Shown here piece by piece: positions 14,795-23,159 of a stretch of 64,000 nucleotides of DNA. How positions within the stretch are numbered: position 1 is the first letter of the stretch; each line of letters starts with the position of its first letter. The notes below the pieces were generated by a model. It did no database searches. It was not told the origin of the DNA and saw only the letters and a program-made list of their open reading frames with translations. A program made the translations under genes and the position numbers. Source of the stretch: SHVZ01 sp044223515 (GTDB lineage Bacteria; Pseudomonadota; Alphaproteobacteria; SHVZ01); the NCBI GenBank assembly GCA_044223515.1, contig JBGALV010000005.1:1-64000 (forward strand), read 5' to 3'.

Positions 14795-16581
14795 GCAACC
14801 TCGACCTAGCCGCAATCGGCAACTGCGCCGTCGCCGCGCTGATCGACTGCGACGGCCGGATCGTCTGGTGGTGCATGCCCCGGCTCGACGGCGACCCGGT
14901 GTTCTGCAGCCTCCTCGCCGGGCATGCCGAGTGGGGCTTTGCCGACGTCGAGATGGCCGACCGCGTCGAGTGCAGGCGCAGCTATCTGCGCAACACCGCG
15001 ATGCTGGAGACCATCCTGACCGACAAGGCGGGCGCGCAGCTCCGCATTACCGACTTCGCGCCGCGCTTTCGCAATCACCGCCGCACCTATCGCCCGGCCA
15101 TGCTGATCCGGCGCATCGAGCCGGTCGTGGGCCGTGCGCGCATCCGCATCCGTATCCGGCCGCGCTTCGACTACGGCTCGACCGAGCCGCGCCATACGCT
15201 CGGCAGCAACCACATCCGCTACATCGGACGCGACACGTCGATACGCGTCACCACCGACGCGCCGCCGTCCTACATCGAACACGAGACGCTGTTCGCGCTG
15301 GATCAGCCGATCAACCTGATCTTCAGCCAGGACGAAAGCTTCGAGAGCCCGATCGCGCATACGGCGCGCGAGTTCGCCGAGCGCACCAACGAATTCTGGA
15401 TCGAGTGGGTGCGCGATCTCGCCATCCCGTTCGAGTGGCAGGATGCGGTGATCCGTGCCGCGATCACGCTGAAGCTCTGCGAGTACGAGGAGACCGGCGC
15501 GATCGTCGCGGCGCTGACCACGTCGTTGCCGGAGCATGCCGATAGCGGCCGCAACTGGGACTATCGATTCTGCTGGCTGCGCGACACCTTCTTCGTCGTC
15601 CATGCCCTGAACCGTCTCGGCGCGACCAAGACGATGGAAGACTATCTCGGGTACATCGCCTCGGTGACCGTCTCCGAGCCGGCGCTGCAGCTGAAGCCGG
15701 TCTACGGCATCATCCCCGACCAGCCGCTGACCGAGCGCACGGTGCCGACCCTGGTCGGATATCGCGGCATGGGCCCGGTCCGCGTCGGCAACCAGGCGGC
15801 CGAGCAGATCCAGAACGACGTCTATGGCAGCGTCATCCTGGCTGCGGCGCAGATGTTCTTCGACACGCGCCTGCCGCGCCCGGGAGACGGCGCCCTGTTC
15901 AAGGAGCTCGAGCAGCTGGGCGACGTCGCGGCGCGGGTTGCGCTCGAGCCCGATGCCGGCATCTGGGAATATCGCGGCCGCGCCCGCGTGCACACTCACT
16001 CGGCGGCGATGTGCTGGGCCGGCATCGCCCGGCTCGCCAAGATCGCCTCCCATATCGGCCTGCCCGAGCGCGCGGCGCATTGGAAGGCGGAAGCGGCCCG
16101 CATCCGCAAGGTGATCCTCGACCAGGCGTGGAACGAGAAGGCGAACAGCTTCGTCGAGAGCTTCGGCGGCGCCGACATCGACGCGAGCCTGCTGCTGCTG
16201 CAGGAGATCGGCTTCCTCGCCGCCGACGATCCGCGCTTCGCGGGCACACTGGCGATGATCGAGAAGCAGCTTCGCAATGGGCATCAGATCTTCCGGTACG
16301 TGGCGCCGGACGACTTCGGCAAGCCCTCGACTTCCTTCGCCGTCTGCACGTTCTGGTACATCGATGCTCTGGCCGCCGCCGGACGGCGCGACGAGGCACG
16401 CGAGCTGTTCGAGGAAACGCTGACCTGGCGCAACCCGCTGGGGCTCCTTTCCGAGGACCTCGATCCCAGGACGGGTGAGCTCTGGGGCAACTTTCCGCAG
16501 ACCTACGCCATGGTCGGCCTGATCAACTCGGCGATGCGGCTTTCCAAGACATGGGAGGAAGCGTTTTGGCGCGGCTCGTGA
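14791..16581 (+). CDS. Glycoside hydrolase family 15 protein
   Basis: A 596-residue (alpha/alpha)6-barrel GH15 protein (glucoamylase/trehalase family). The N-terminal beta-sandwich starts AAIGNCAVAALIDCDGRIVWWCMPRLD. The barrel has NWDYRFCWLRD, GPVRVGNQAAEQIQNDVYG, GIWEYRG with Glu393 as likely acid, and TGELWGNFPQTYAMVGLINSA with Glu563 as likely base. The start at 14791 gives an ATGA overlap with otsB. The gene sits between otsB and otsA, so a trehalase or a maltooligosaccharide hydrolase role in trehalose/glycogen turnover is likely. No signal peptide is seen, so it is cytoplasmic. Confidence 0.9.
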   Translation: MSNLDLAAIGNCAVAALIDCDGRIVWWCMPRLDGDPVFCSLLAGHAEWGFADVEMADRVECRRSYLRNTAMLETILTDKAGAQLRITDFAPRFRNHRRTYRPAMLIRRIEPVVGRARIRIRIRPRFDYGSTEPRHTLGSNHIRYIGRDTSIRVTTDAPPSYIEHETLFALDQPINLIFSQDESFESPIAHTAREFAERTNEFWIEWVRDLAIPFEWQDAVIRAAITLKLCEYEETGAIVAALTTSLPEHADSGRNWDYRFCWLRDTFFVVHALNRLGATKTMEDYLGYIASVTVSEPALQLKPVYGIIPDQPLTERTVPTLVGYRGMGPVRVGNQAAEQIQNDVYGSVILAAAQMFFDTRLPRPGDGALFKELEQLGDVAARVALEPDAGIWEYRGRARVHTHSAAMCWAGIARLAKIASHIGLPERAAHWKAEAARIRKVILDQAWNEKANSFVESFGGADIDASLLLLQEIGFLAADDPRFAGTLAMIEKQLRNGHQIFRYVAPDDFGKPSTSFAVCTFWYIDALAAAGRRDEARELFEETLTWRNPLGLLSEDLDPRTGELWGNFPQTYAMVGLINSAMRLSKTWEEAFWRGS

Positions 16582-17957
16582 TCGTCTCCAACCGCGTCGC
16601 CGTTCCCGGCGACAGGCTGAAGGCGGGTGGCCTCGCCGTCGCGCTGAAGGAGGCGCTCGGACCGAGCGGCGGCTTGTGGTTCGGCTGGAGCGGAGACATC
16701 GTGCCGATGCCCGCAGACGAGCCCAAGCACGTCAGCCACGCCGGCATGGACTATGCCACGCTCGATCTCTCGCCCGAGGAGCACGAGACCTATTACGCCG
16801 GCTTCTCGAATGCGACGCTGTGGCCGCTCTTCCATTACCGGCTCGGCCTGATCGACTTCCGCCGCGCCCAGCTCAAGGGCTATCTCGCGGTCAACGAGCG
16901 ATATGCGCGCGCGCTCGCCCGATTGATCCGGCCGGACGACACGATCTGGGTGCACGACTACCACTTCATCCCGCTCGCCGAGATGCTGCGGCGACTCGGG
17001 GTGAGGAACCCGATCGGCTTCTTCCTCCATATCCCGTTTCCGGCTCCCGAGGTGCTGGCGGCGCTTCCAGGCCATGAGCAGCTGACCCGGGCATTGCTTG
17101 CTTACGACCTCGTCGGCTTCCAGACCGAGATCGATCGCCACGCCTTCGAGCGCTGCGTGATCGAGCACGGCCAGGGCAAGCTCGATCTCGAAGGCCGCCT
17201 TTTCGCCGGCGATCATCGCGCCACGACCGGGGTGTTCCCGGTCGGCATCGATGTCGACGAGTTCGCCGCCTGGGCAAAGAAGGGCGAGACGGCACGCGAC
17301 ACGCGCCGCCTGATCGACAGCCTCTCCGGGCGCAAGCTCGTGATCGGCGTCGACCGCCTCGACTACTCGAAAGGAATCCCGAAGCGGCTGGAAGCCTTCG
17401 AGGCCTTGCTCGACACGCGACCCGAGCATCGGCAGAAGGTGACCTTCCTGCAGGTGACGCCGATCTCGCGCGGCGAGGTCGCCCAGTACAAGTCGCTGCG
17501 TCGCGAGCTCGAGGCGCTCGCCGGCCGCATCAACGGCAAGTACGCCGAGTTCGACTGGAATCCGATCCGCTACCTCAACAAGGCGGTCGCCCGTCCGACG
17601 CTGGCCGGCTTCTATCGCCACGCCCGGGTGGGTCTGGTGACGCCGGTCCGTGACGGCATGAACCTCGTCGCCAAGGAATACGTCGCCGCGCAGAATCCGG
17701 AGGACCCGGGCGTCCTGGTGCTCTCGCATCTCGCCGGCGCGGCGCACGAGCTCGACGCGGCGCTGCTGGTCAATCCGTTCGATCCGGAAGGTGTCGCCGA
17801 AGCGATCCATGAAGGGCTGGTGATGCCGCCGGACGAGCGGCGGGATCGCTGGCGGCGGATGCGTTCGGTGCTCGGGCATACGACCCAGCGCGATTGGAGC
17901 ACCCGCTTCCTCGCCGCGCTCGCAGAGCCCCGCGCTCCCACGCACGCCGCGGCCTGA
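16566..17957 (+). CDS. otsA: Trehalose-6-phosphate synthase
   Basis: A 463-residue GT20 glycosyltransferase making trehalose-6-phosphate from UDP-glucose and glucose-6-phosphate. Visible marks are RLVIVSNRVA at the start, HDYHFIPLAEMLR, GVDRLDYSKGIPKRL and RDGMNLVAKEYVAAQ. The TTG at 16566 is preferred over the ATG at 16551, because GGGAGG (16553-16558) then forms the ribosome-binding site and the protein starts directly with the family's (M)xRLVIVSNR. This start lies inside the GH15 gene, which ends at 16581, so translation is likely coupled. The usual N-terminal GGL loop for UDP-glucose is present (GPSGGLWFGWSG). Confidence 0.94.
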   Translation: MARLVIVSNRVAVPGDRLKAGGLAVALKEALGPSGGLWFGWSGDIVPMPADEPKHVSHAGMDYATLDLSPEEHETYYAGFSNATLWPLFHYRLGLIDFRRAQLKGYLAVNERYARALARLIRPDDTIWVHDYHFIPLAEMLRRLGVRNPIGFFLHIPFPAPEVLAALPGHEQLTRALLAYDLVGFQTEIDRHAFERCVIEHGQGKLDLEGRLFAGDHRATTGVFPVGIDVDEFAAWAKKGETARDTRRLIDSLSGRKLVIGVDRLDYSKGIPKRLEAFEALLDTRPEHRQKVTFLQVTPISRGEVAQYKSLRRELEALAGRINGKYAEFDWNPIRYLNKAVARPTLAGFYRHARVGLVTPVRDGMNLVAKEYVAAQNPEDPGVLVLSHLAGAAHELDAALLVNPFDPEGVAEAIHEGLVMPPDERRDRWRRMRSVLGHTTQRDWSTRFLAALAEPRAPTHAAA

Positions 17958-17964
17958 AAGCGGA

Positions 17965-17993
17965 TTGACGGGGTGGCCATGGCGTCATAATTT
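17965..17993 (+). promoter_or_regulatory. Putative sigma70-type promoter of the tetR-exporter operon
   Basis: TTGACG at 17965-17970 and TAATTT at 17988-17993 are 17 bp apart. The predicted start of transcription near 18000 falls within the palindromic operator, so repressor binding would block initiation. The leader would be only about 17 nt. Confidence 0.55.
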
Positions 17994-17996
17994 ATG

Positions 17997-18010
17997 ACTG
18001 ACTGGTCAGT
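17997..18010. promoter_or_regulatory. TetR-type operator
   Basis: ACTGAC-TG-GTCAGT is a perfect inverted repeat with 6-bp arms. It ends 6 bp before the TetR gene start and resembles the TGAC-x2-GTCA core that many efflux-linked TetR regulators bind. Autoregulation of the whole operon is the simplest reading. Confidence 0.7.
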
Positions 18011-18016
18011 AATAAA

Positions 18017-18646
18017 ATGCCCCGAAAGTCGACATCCCGCCCGCGCGGGCGGCCGCGCAAGGTCGCAGGCCCTGAGGAGTTGCTCGCCGCCGCGTTGCGC
18101 GTCTTCTCCGAACGCGGCTTCGCCGCCTCGCGGCTCGACGACGTGGCCCGCGAGGCCGGCATCTCTAAGGCGGCGCTTTATCTTTATTTCGAGAGCAAGC
18201 AGGCGCTCTTCGAGGCGCTGGTCCGCTCGGCCGTGCTGCCGAACGTCGAGCGGCTCGAAGCCCTCGTCGCGGGCTGGCAGGGCAGCGCCGCGGACTTGCT
18301 CCGCAGCCTCGTCCGGGCCATCGCCCGCATCGTCGTCGACAGCGACGTTTCGGCATTCCCGAAGCTGATCATCGCCGAGGCCTCCAACTTTCCCGATCTC
18401 GCCAAGCTGTACCGTTCTGCCGTGATCGAGCGCGTGCTGGGACTCGTCGCCTCGATCGTTCGCCGCGGCATCGAGCGGGGCGAATTCCGAAGGACCGATG
18501 CCGATCTCGCCGCGCGGCTGGTGATCGCGCCGGTGCTGCTTTCGGCGATCTGGAAGACGTGCTTCGCTCGGCATGACTCCCAGCCTTTCGATCCGGCGCC
18601 GCTGCTGGAGCTTCATGTCGACACCTTGGTGAGGGGGCTCGCGTGA
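18017..18646 (+). CDS. TetR/AcrR family transcriptional regulator
   Basis: A 209-residue repressor. A basic N-terminus (RPRGRPRK) precedes the TetR helix-turn-helix at residues ~25-66 (RVFSERGFAASRLDDVAREAGISKAALYLYF in outline). The rest is a helical ligand-binding domain. It leads an operon with an HlyD-like lipoprotein, an ABC ATPase and a permease, the same order as E. coli cecR(ybiH)-ybhGFSR. The palindrome at 17997-18010 is the likely operator. The ligand is probably a hydrophobic drug-like molecule that the exporter removes; this is inference. Confidence 0.92.
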   Translation: MPRKSTSRPRGRPRKVAGPEELLAAALRVFSERGFAASRLDDVAREAGISKAALYLYFESKQALFEALVRSAVLPNVERLEALVAGWQGSAADLLRSLVRAIARIVVDSDVSAFPKLIIAEASNFPDLAKLYRSAVIERVLGLVASIVRRGIERGEFRRTDADLAARLVIAPVLLSAIWKTCFARHDSQPFDPAPLLELHVDTLVRGLA

Positions 18647-19584
18647 GACGCATCCTTCCTGTCGTTCTCTCGCTGGTGCTCTTCGGCTGCGACGAGGCAA
18701 CGAAGGACCGCGGCTTTCTCGGATATGTCGAAGGCGAGCGGGTGACCGTCGGCGCGCAGGACGGCGGCTGGATCGAGGAGATTTTCGTCGCCGAAGGCGA
18801 CCAGGTGGCGATCGGCCAGAAGCTCTTCCGGCTGGAGGCACGGCGCGAGACCGCGCAACGCGACCAGGCCAAGGCGCGGCTCGACGAAGCCGAGTCCCGT
18901 CTCTCGAATTTGCTGACCGGCAAGCGCGCCGATGAGCTCAAGGCGATCGAGGCGCAGATCGCCCAGGCGGAGGCCAATCTCGCGCTCGGACGGCGCGAGC
19001 TGGCCCGGCAGCAGGAGCTCGCGAGCTCACCCGCCGCCAATCCGCGCCTCCTCGACCAGGCGCGGGCGACCGCGGCGGCCGAGCAGGCGCGCCTTGCCGA
19101 GTTGCAGGCGCAACTTCGCGTCGCCCGTCTTCCGGCCCGCGAAGACGAGATCGCGGCGGCGCGCGCGCAGATGGACGCGGCAGGGGCCGCTCTCGCCGAA
19201 GCGGAAACGCGGCTTGCCGACCGCACGATCTCAGCCCGAGCTGCCGGAAGGGTCGAACGCCTCGTGCGACGGGCCGGCGAACTCGCGCCCGCAGGCGGGG
19301 CGGTCGTAAGCCTGCTTCCGCCGGAGACCGTGCATGCGCGGATCTTCGTGCCCGAGGCTGCGCTGGCGCAGCTCCGGATCGGCTCGAAGTTCGCGATCGC
19401 TTGCGACGGCTGCCCGCCCGACCTCTCCGCCCAGGTGACCTTCGTTGCCGGCGATGCCGAGTTCACGCCGCCGGTCATCTATGCGATCGAGAGCCGGAAG
19501 AAGCTGGTCTATCTGGTGAAGGCGAAGCCGTCGGCCGCCGTGCTCAAGCCCGGCCAGCCGATCCAGGCGCGGCTCATTCCATGA
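18643..19584 (+). CDS. HlyD/YbhG-like periplasmic adaptor lipoprotein
   Basis: A 313-residue membrane-fusion protein. A signal sequence ends in lipobox LFGC (Cys16), unlike E. coli YbhG, which as I recall has a plain N-terminal anchor. A first lipoyl half (GYVEGERVTVGAQDGGWIEEIFVAEGDQV) is followed by a long coiled coil (ARLDEAESRL to EAETRLADR) and the second lipoyl half (ISARAAGRVERLVRRAGELAPAG). The GTG start overlaps the tetR stop (GTGA) and the stop overlaps the ATPase start (ATGA). It bridges the inner-membrane ABC complex to an outer-membrane channel that is not encoded here. Confidence 0.9.
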   Translation: MRRILPVVLSLVLFGCDEATKDRGFLGYVEGERVTVGAQDGGWIEEIFVAEGDQVAIGQKLFRLEARRETAQRDQAKARLDEAESRLSNLLTGKRADELKAIEAQIAQAEANLALGRRELARQQELASSPAANPRLLDQARATAAAEQARLAELQAQLRVARLPAREDEIAAARAQMDAAGAALAEAETRLADRTISARAAGRVERLVRRAGELAPAGGAVVSLLPPETVHARIFVPEAALAQLRIGSKFAIACDGCPPDLSAQVTFVAGDAEFTPPVIYAIESRKKLVYLVKAKPSAAVLKPGQPIQARLIP

Positions 19585-20525
19585 CGCCGCTCGCGATCGA
19601 CGTCGAGGGCCTGACCAAGCGCTTCGGTGCCCGCACCGTCGTAGACGACGTTTCGCTCAAGGTGCCGACGGGCGAGGTATGGGGCTTCCTCGGCCCGAAC
19701 GGCAGCGGCAAGACCACGACGATCCGGATGCTGTGCGGGCTGCTCCAGCCCGACGGCGGCCACGGCACGTGCCTGGGGCTCGACGTCCTGACGCAGTCCG
19801 AAGCCATCAAGCGCCAGGTCGGCTACATGACCCAGCGCTTCAGCTTCTACGAAGATCTGACGGTCCGGGAGAACCTCGACTTCGTCGCGCGGCTCTATGC
19901 CCTTTCGAACCGGCGCACCCAGGTCGAGCGGACGATGGAACGGGTGGGTCTGGCCAAACGGCACGACCAGCTCGCCGGCTCGCTTTCCGGCGGGTGGAAG
20001 CAGCGTCTGGCGCTTGCCGCCTGCATGATGCATGCGCCGAGGCTGCTTCTTCTCGACGAGCCGACCGCGGGTGTCGATCCGCAGGCGCGCCGCGAGTTCT
20101 GGGAGCAGATCCATGCGCTCGCGCGCGAAGGCGTCACGGTCCTCGTCTCGACCCACTACATGGACGAGGCCGAGCGCTGCGACCGCATCGCCTATATCGC
20201 CTACGGCAAGCTGCTGGCGGTCGGGACGGTCGAGGAGGTGATCGCCGGTGCCAGGCTCTCGACCTGGATCGCGACCGGGCCCGGGCGCAACGAGATCGCG
20301 GCGAAGCTGGCGGGGAATCCTGGAATCGGCACGGCGGTCTTCGGCCCGTCGCTGCATGTGAGTTCCGGTGATCCTCTGGCGCTCCGGCGCGCGATCGAGC
20401 CCTTGATGGGCGATCCGCGCGTCACCTGGCGCGAGACGACGCCGACCCTCGAGGACGTGTTCATCCACCTGATCGCGGATGCAGGCGCGGCCCAAGCCAG
20501 GGACGCTCAGGACAGAGCGGCGTGA
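19581..20525 (+). CDS. ABC transporter ATP-binding protein (YbhF-like, single domain)
   Basis: A 314-residue ATPase. Walker A is GPNGSGKT (38-45), the signature is LSGGWKQ (135-141), and Walker B ends at Asp159 with Glu160 in LLLLDEPTAGVD. The H-loop is in VSTHYMDEAERC. The C-terminal ~80 residues match the DUF-like tail of drug-exporting ABC-2 ATPases. E. coli YbhF carries two fused ATPase domains; this protein carries one and presumably works as a homodimer. The start at 19581 overlaps the adaptor stop; the open frame further upstream lies within the adaptor gene. Confidence 0.93.
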   Translation: MTPLAIDVEGLTKRFGARTVVDDVSLKVPTGEVWGFLGPNGSGKTTTIRMLCGLLQPDGGHGTCLGLDVLTQSEAIKRQVGYMTQRFSFYEDLTVRENLDFVARLYALSNRRTQVERTMERVGLAKRHDQLAGSLSGGWKQRLALAACMMHAPRLLLLDEPTAGVDPQARREFWEQIHALAREGVTVLVSTHYMDEAERCDRIAYIAYGKLLAVGTVEEVIAGARLSTWIATGPGRNEIAAKLAGNPGIGTAVFGPSLHVSSGDPLALRRAIEPLMGDPRVTWRETTPTLEDVFIHLIADAGAAQARDAQDRAA

Positions 20526-21640
20526 TGCTGTCTTCTCTCGCACGCATCGCCGCGATGACGGTGAAGGAGATGATCCAGCTCCGCCGCGACCGGCTCACCT
20601 TCGGGATGATCCTCGGCATCCCGGTGATCCAGCTCCTGCTCTTCGGCTACGCGATCAACGCCGACCCGAAGCAGCTGCCGACCGCGATCCTGTCGCGCGA
20701 TCCGGGCCAGGTCGAGCGCAGCATCGTCGGGGCGCTCGAGCGCTCGGGCTATTTTCGTGTTGTCGCCCAGGTCACCGGCGAGCCGGAGGTGGAGCGCCTG
20801 ATCGCGCTCGGCGAGGTCGCCTTCGTCGTAACCATCCCCGATGGGTTCACCCGCGACCTCCTGAAGGGCGAGCGGGCGCAGATCCTGGTCGAGGCCGACG
20901 CGACCGATCCGGCCGCGACATCGAACGCGGTCGCCGCCCTCAACCAGCTTCCGCGCTCGGCCCTCCGCCACGACCTGCCGACGCTGGTGACCGAGCCTGC
21001 CTTCGACGTGGTGATCCACCGTCGCTACAACCCGGAGGGCCTGACCGCCTACAACATCGTGCCGGGCCTGCTCGGCGTCATCCTGACCATGACCATGGTG
21101 CTGATGACCGCGCTGGCGATCACGCGCGAGACCGAGCGCGGCACGATGGAGAACCTGCTGGCGATGCCGTTGACGCCGGCGGAGGTCATGGCCGGCAAGA
21201 TCCTGCCCTACATCGTCATCGGCTATGTCCAGGTCGGCGTGGTGCTGCTGGCCGCGCGCCATCTGTTTGCGGTGCCGATGCTGGGCTCGATCGGCTTGCT
21301 GACGCTGGCGCTGCTGGCCTTCCTGCTGGCGAACCTCGCGGTCGGGCTGACCTTCTCGGCGGTCGCGCGCAACCAGCTGCAGGCCATGCAGATGACTTTC
21401 TTCTTCTTCCTGCCCTCGATCCTGCTCTCGGGCTTCATGTTTCCGTTCCGCGGCATGCCGGGATGGGCACAGGGCGTCGGCGAGGTGCTGCCGCTGACGC
21501 ATTTTCTCCGCATCGTGCGCGGCATCCTGCTCAAAGGGAACGGCATGATCGAGATCTGGCCGGAGGTCTGGCCGCTTCTCGCCTTCGCCGCCGTCGCCTG
21601 GACGGTGGCGATCCTCCGCTACCGCCGCACGCTCGACTAG
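20522..21640 (+). CDS. ABC-2 type permease (YbhS/YbhR-like)
   Basis: A 372-residue ABC-2 membrane protein. The layout is an N-terminal helix (TFGMILGIPVIQLLLFGYAI), a ~150-residue periplasmic domain, then five more hydrophobic segments from GLLGVILTMTMVLMTALAI onward. TRETERGTMENLLAMPLTPAEVMAGKILPY is the coupling segment that contacts the ATPase. Only one permease gene is present, versus the two (ybhS, ybhR) in E. coli, so a homodimer is expected. Start GTG 20522 or ATG 20525, both overlapping the ATPase stop. Its stop shares CTAG with the convergent marR-like gene. Confidence 0.9.
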   Translation: MMLSSLARIAAMTVKEMIQLRRDRLTFGMILGIPVIQLLLFGYAINADPKQLPTAILSRDPGQVERSIVGALERSGYFRVVAQVTGEPEVERLIALGEVAFVVTIPDGFTRDLLKGERAQILVEADATDPAATSNAVAALNQLPRSALRHDLPTLVTEPAFDVVIHRRYNPEGLTAYNIVPGLLGVILTMTMVLMTALAITRETERGTMENLLAMPLTPAEVMAGKILPYIVIGYVQVGVVLLAARHLFAVPMLGSIGLLTLALLAFLLANLAVGLTFSAVARNQLQAMQMTFFFFLPSILLSGFMFPFRGMPGWAQGVGEVLPLTHFLRIVRGILLKGNGMIEIWPEVWPLLAFAAVAWTVAILRYRRTLD

Positions 21641-22158
21641 CTGTTCGCGCTGTCCGAGGCGCCGACGGCGCTCGCGCCGGGGCCGGTCTCGAAATGGGAA
21701 ACCACGCGGCCCAGCAGCTCGAGGAACATCTCGCGTTCCGCCGGGCTGAGCGCCGCCAGCAGCGTGCCCGATGTGCCGGCGGACTTCTGCTGGACTTGGC
21801 TCAGCATCCCGTCGCCCTCGCGGGTCAGCGCCAGCACGCGCCGGCGGCGATCGGACTCGCCGATGTCCCGGGCGACGAAGCCGCGGCTCTCCAAGGTCGC
21901 CACCACGGTGCCGGTGGTCGAGCGGTCGAGGCGAAGCAGCTTCGCCAGCGTCACCTGGTCGATGCTGGGATAGCGCTTCAGGATGTAGAGGACGCCGAAC
22001 TGGGTGTTGGTGAGGCCGAGTTCGCCGGCATGCGCCTGGAACACCGAGATGGTGATCTGATGCGCGCGCCGGATCATGAACCCGGGCCGGCCGTACAGCT
22101 CGGCCAGCCGCTCGGGCGCGGTCGACAGCGGATCGTCGTCGAGGTCGATCATCGACAT
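21637..22158 (-). CDS. MarR family transcriptional regulator
   Basis: A 173-residue winged-helix regulator. The N-terminal dimer helix is followed by LGLTNTQFGVLYILKRYPSIDQVTLAKLLRLDRSTTGTVVATLESRGFVARDIGESDRRRR in outline, the canonical MarR helix-turn-helix and beta-wing with the conserved Asp-Arg of the wing. It probably senses a small aromatic or phenolic ligand. The gene is convergent with the exporter operon and its own target is not evident. It lies 34 bp downstream of a DMT transporter on the same strand and may be co-transcribed with it. Confidence 0.9.
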   Translation of the reverse strand: MSMIDLDDDPLSTAPERLAELYGRPGFMIRRAHQITISVFQAHAGELGLTNTQFGVLYILKRYPSIDQVTLAKLLRLDRSTTGTVVATLESRGFVARDIGESDRRRRVLALTREGDGMLSQVQQKSAGTSGTLLAALSPAEREMFLELLGRVVSHFETGPGASAVGASDSANS

Positions 22159-22192
22159 GGCCGGAACCTAGCCGAGGTTTTGGCGCGATGCA

Positions 22193-23095
22193 TCACCGAA
22201 GGATCAGCAGCACGACGCTGCCGGCGACCAGCAGGATTCCGGCGGTCTCTCCCGCGGTCGCGCGCTCGCGGAAGATCAGGTGCGACGCCAGGTAGGTGAA
22301 TACCAACTCGACCTGGCCCAGCGCCCGGACCAGCGCCGCGTTCTCGAGCGTCATGCCGAAGAACCAGCCGCAGGAGCCGAGTACCGACAAGAGGCCGACC
22401 GGGAAGGTCCGGGGCCAGAGACGGATGACCTCGACGATCTGGCGCCGGTCGCGGATCAGGAGATAGGTCCCCATCATGATCGCCTGCATCGTCGTGATCG
22501 AGGCGAGCGTCACGGCGGCTCGTTCCAGCTCGTTGCCTTCGGGCAACGCCAGCGCCGAGGCGCGGATCGCGACCGCGCAGATGCCGAACAGCGTGCCCGA
22601 GCCGAGGCCGACGAGGGCCGCCTTGCGCGCGCCCTCGTCCTTCCACGACCCGGCGCCGGCCGCCGCCGCCCGCGACATCACGACGATGCCGACGAAGCCA
22701 ATGAGGATCGCGCCCCAACCCCAGAGATCGAGATGCTCGCCGAGGATCAGCACGGCCAGCAACGCCGCCTGCAGCGTCTCGGTCTTCGAGTAGGTCGTGC
22801 CGACGACGAAGCTGCGGTAGGTGAACGCGCGGATCAGCAGCGAGGTCGCGGCGATCTGGGTCAGCCCACCGATCGCGCCATAGGCCAGCGACGCTGCGTT
22901 CGGCAACGGCAGCTCGCGGCCGAAACCCTTGGTCAGCAGAACGAGGATCAGGAGCGCGATCGGCGCGCCGTAGACGTAGCGGATGAAGTTGGCGCCCTCG
23001 GCCGAAAGCGACTTGGTCAGCCGCTTCTGCAGCGCCGTGCGCAGGCACTGCAGGAACGCCGCCGCGATCGTTACCGGTATCCAGAGATCCGCCAT
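22193..23095 (-). CDS. EamA/DMT superfamily transporter
   Basis: A 300-residue inner-membrane protein with about ten hydrophobic helices in two homologous halves, the EamA (DMT) layout. The first half begins DLWIPVTIAAAFLQCLRTALQKRL and the second half about residue 160. The start at 23095 is chosen because GGGGGAG lies ~6-10 bp upstream; the TTG at 23110 is less likely. DMT members export metabolites or amino acids, or import sugars. No substrate clue exists apart from the neighbouring MarR regulator, which might control it. Confidence 0.85.
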   Translation of the reverse strand: MADLWIPVTIAAAFLQCLRTALQKRLTKSLSAEGANFIRYVYGAPIALLILVLLTKGFGRELPLPNAASLAYGAIGGLTQIAATSLLIRAFTYRSFVVGTTYSKTETLQAALLAVLILGEHLDLWGWGAILIGFVGIVVMSRAAAAGAGSWKDEGARKAALVGLGSGTLFGICAVAIRASALALPEGNELERAAVTLASITTMQAIMMGTYLLIRDRRQIVEVIRLWPRTFPVGLLSVLGSCGWFFGMTLENAALVRALGQVELVFTYLASHLIFRERATAGETAGILLVAGSVVLLILR

Positions 23096-23159
23096 CTGCC
23101 GCTCCCCCAAGGGGGCGGCAGACTAGAGGTCGAACCTCACGGCGCCAAGTGCCGGGGCG

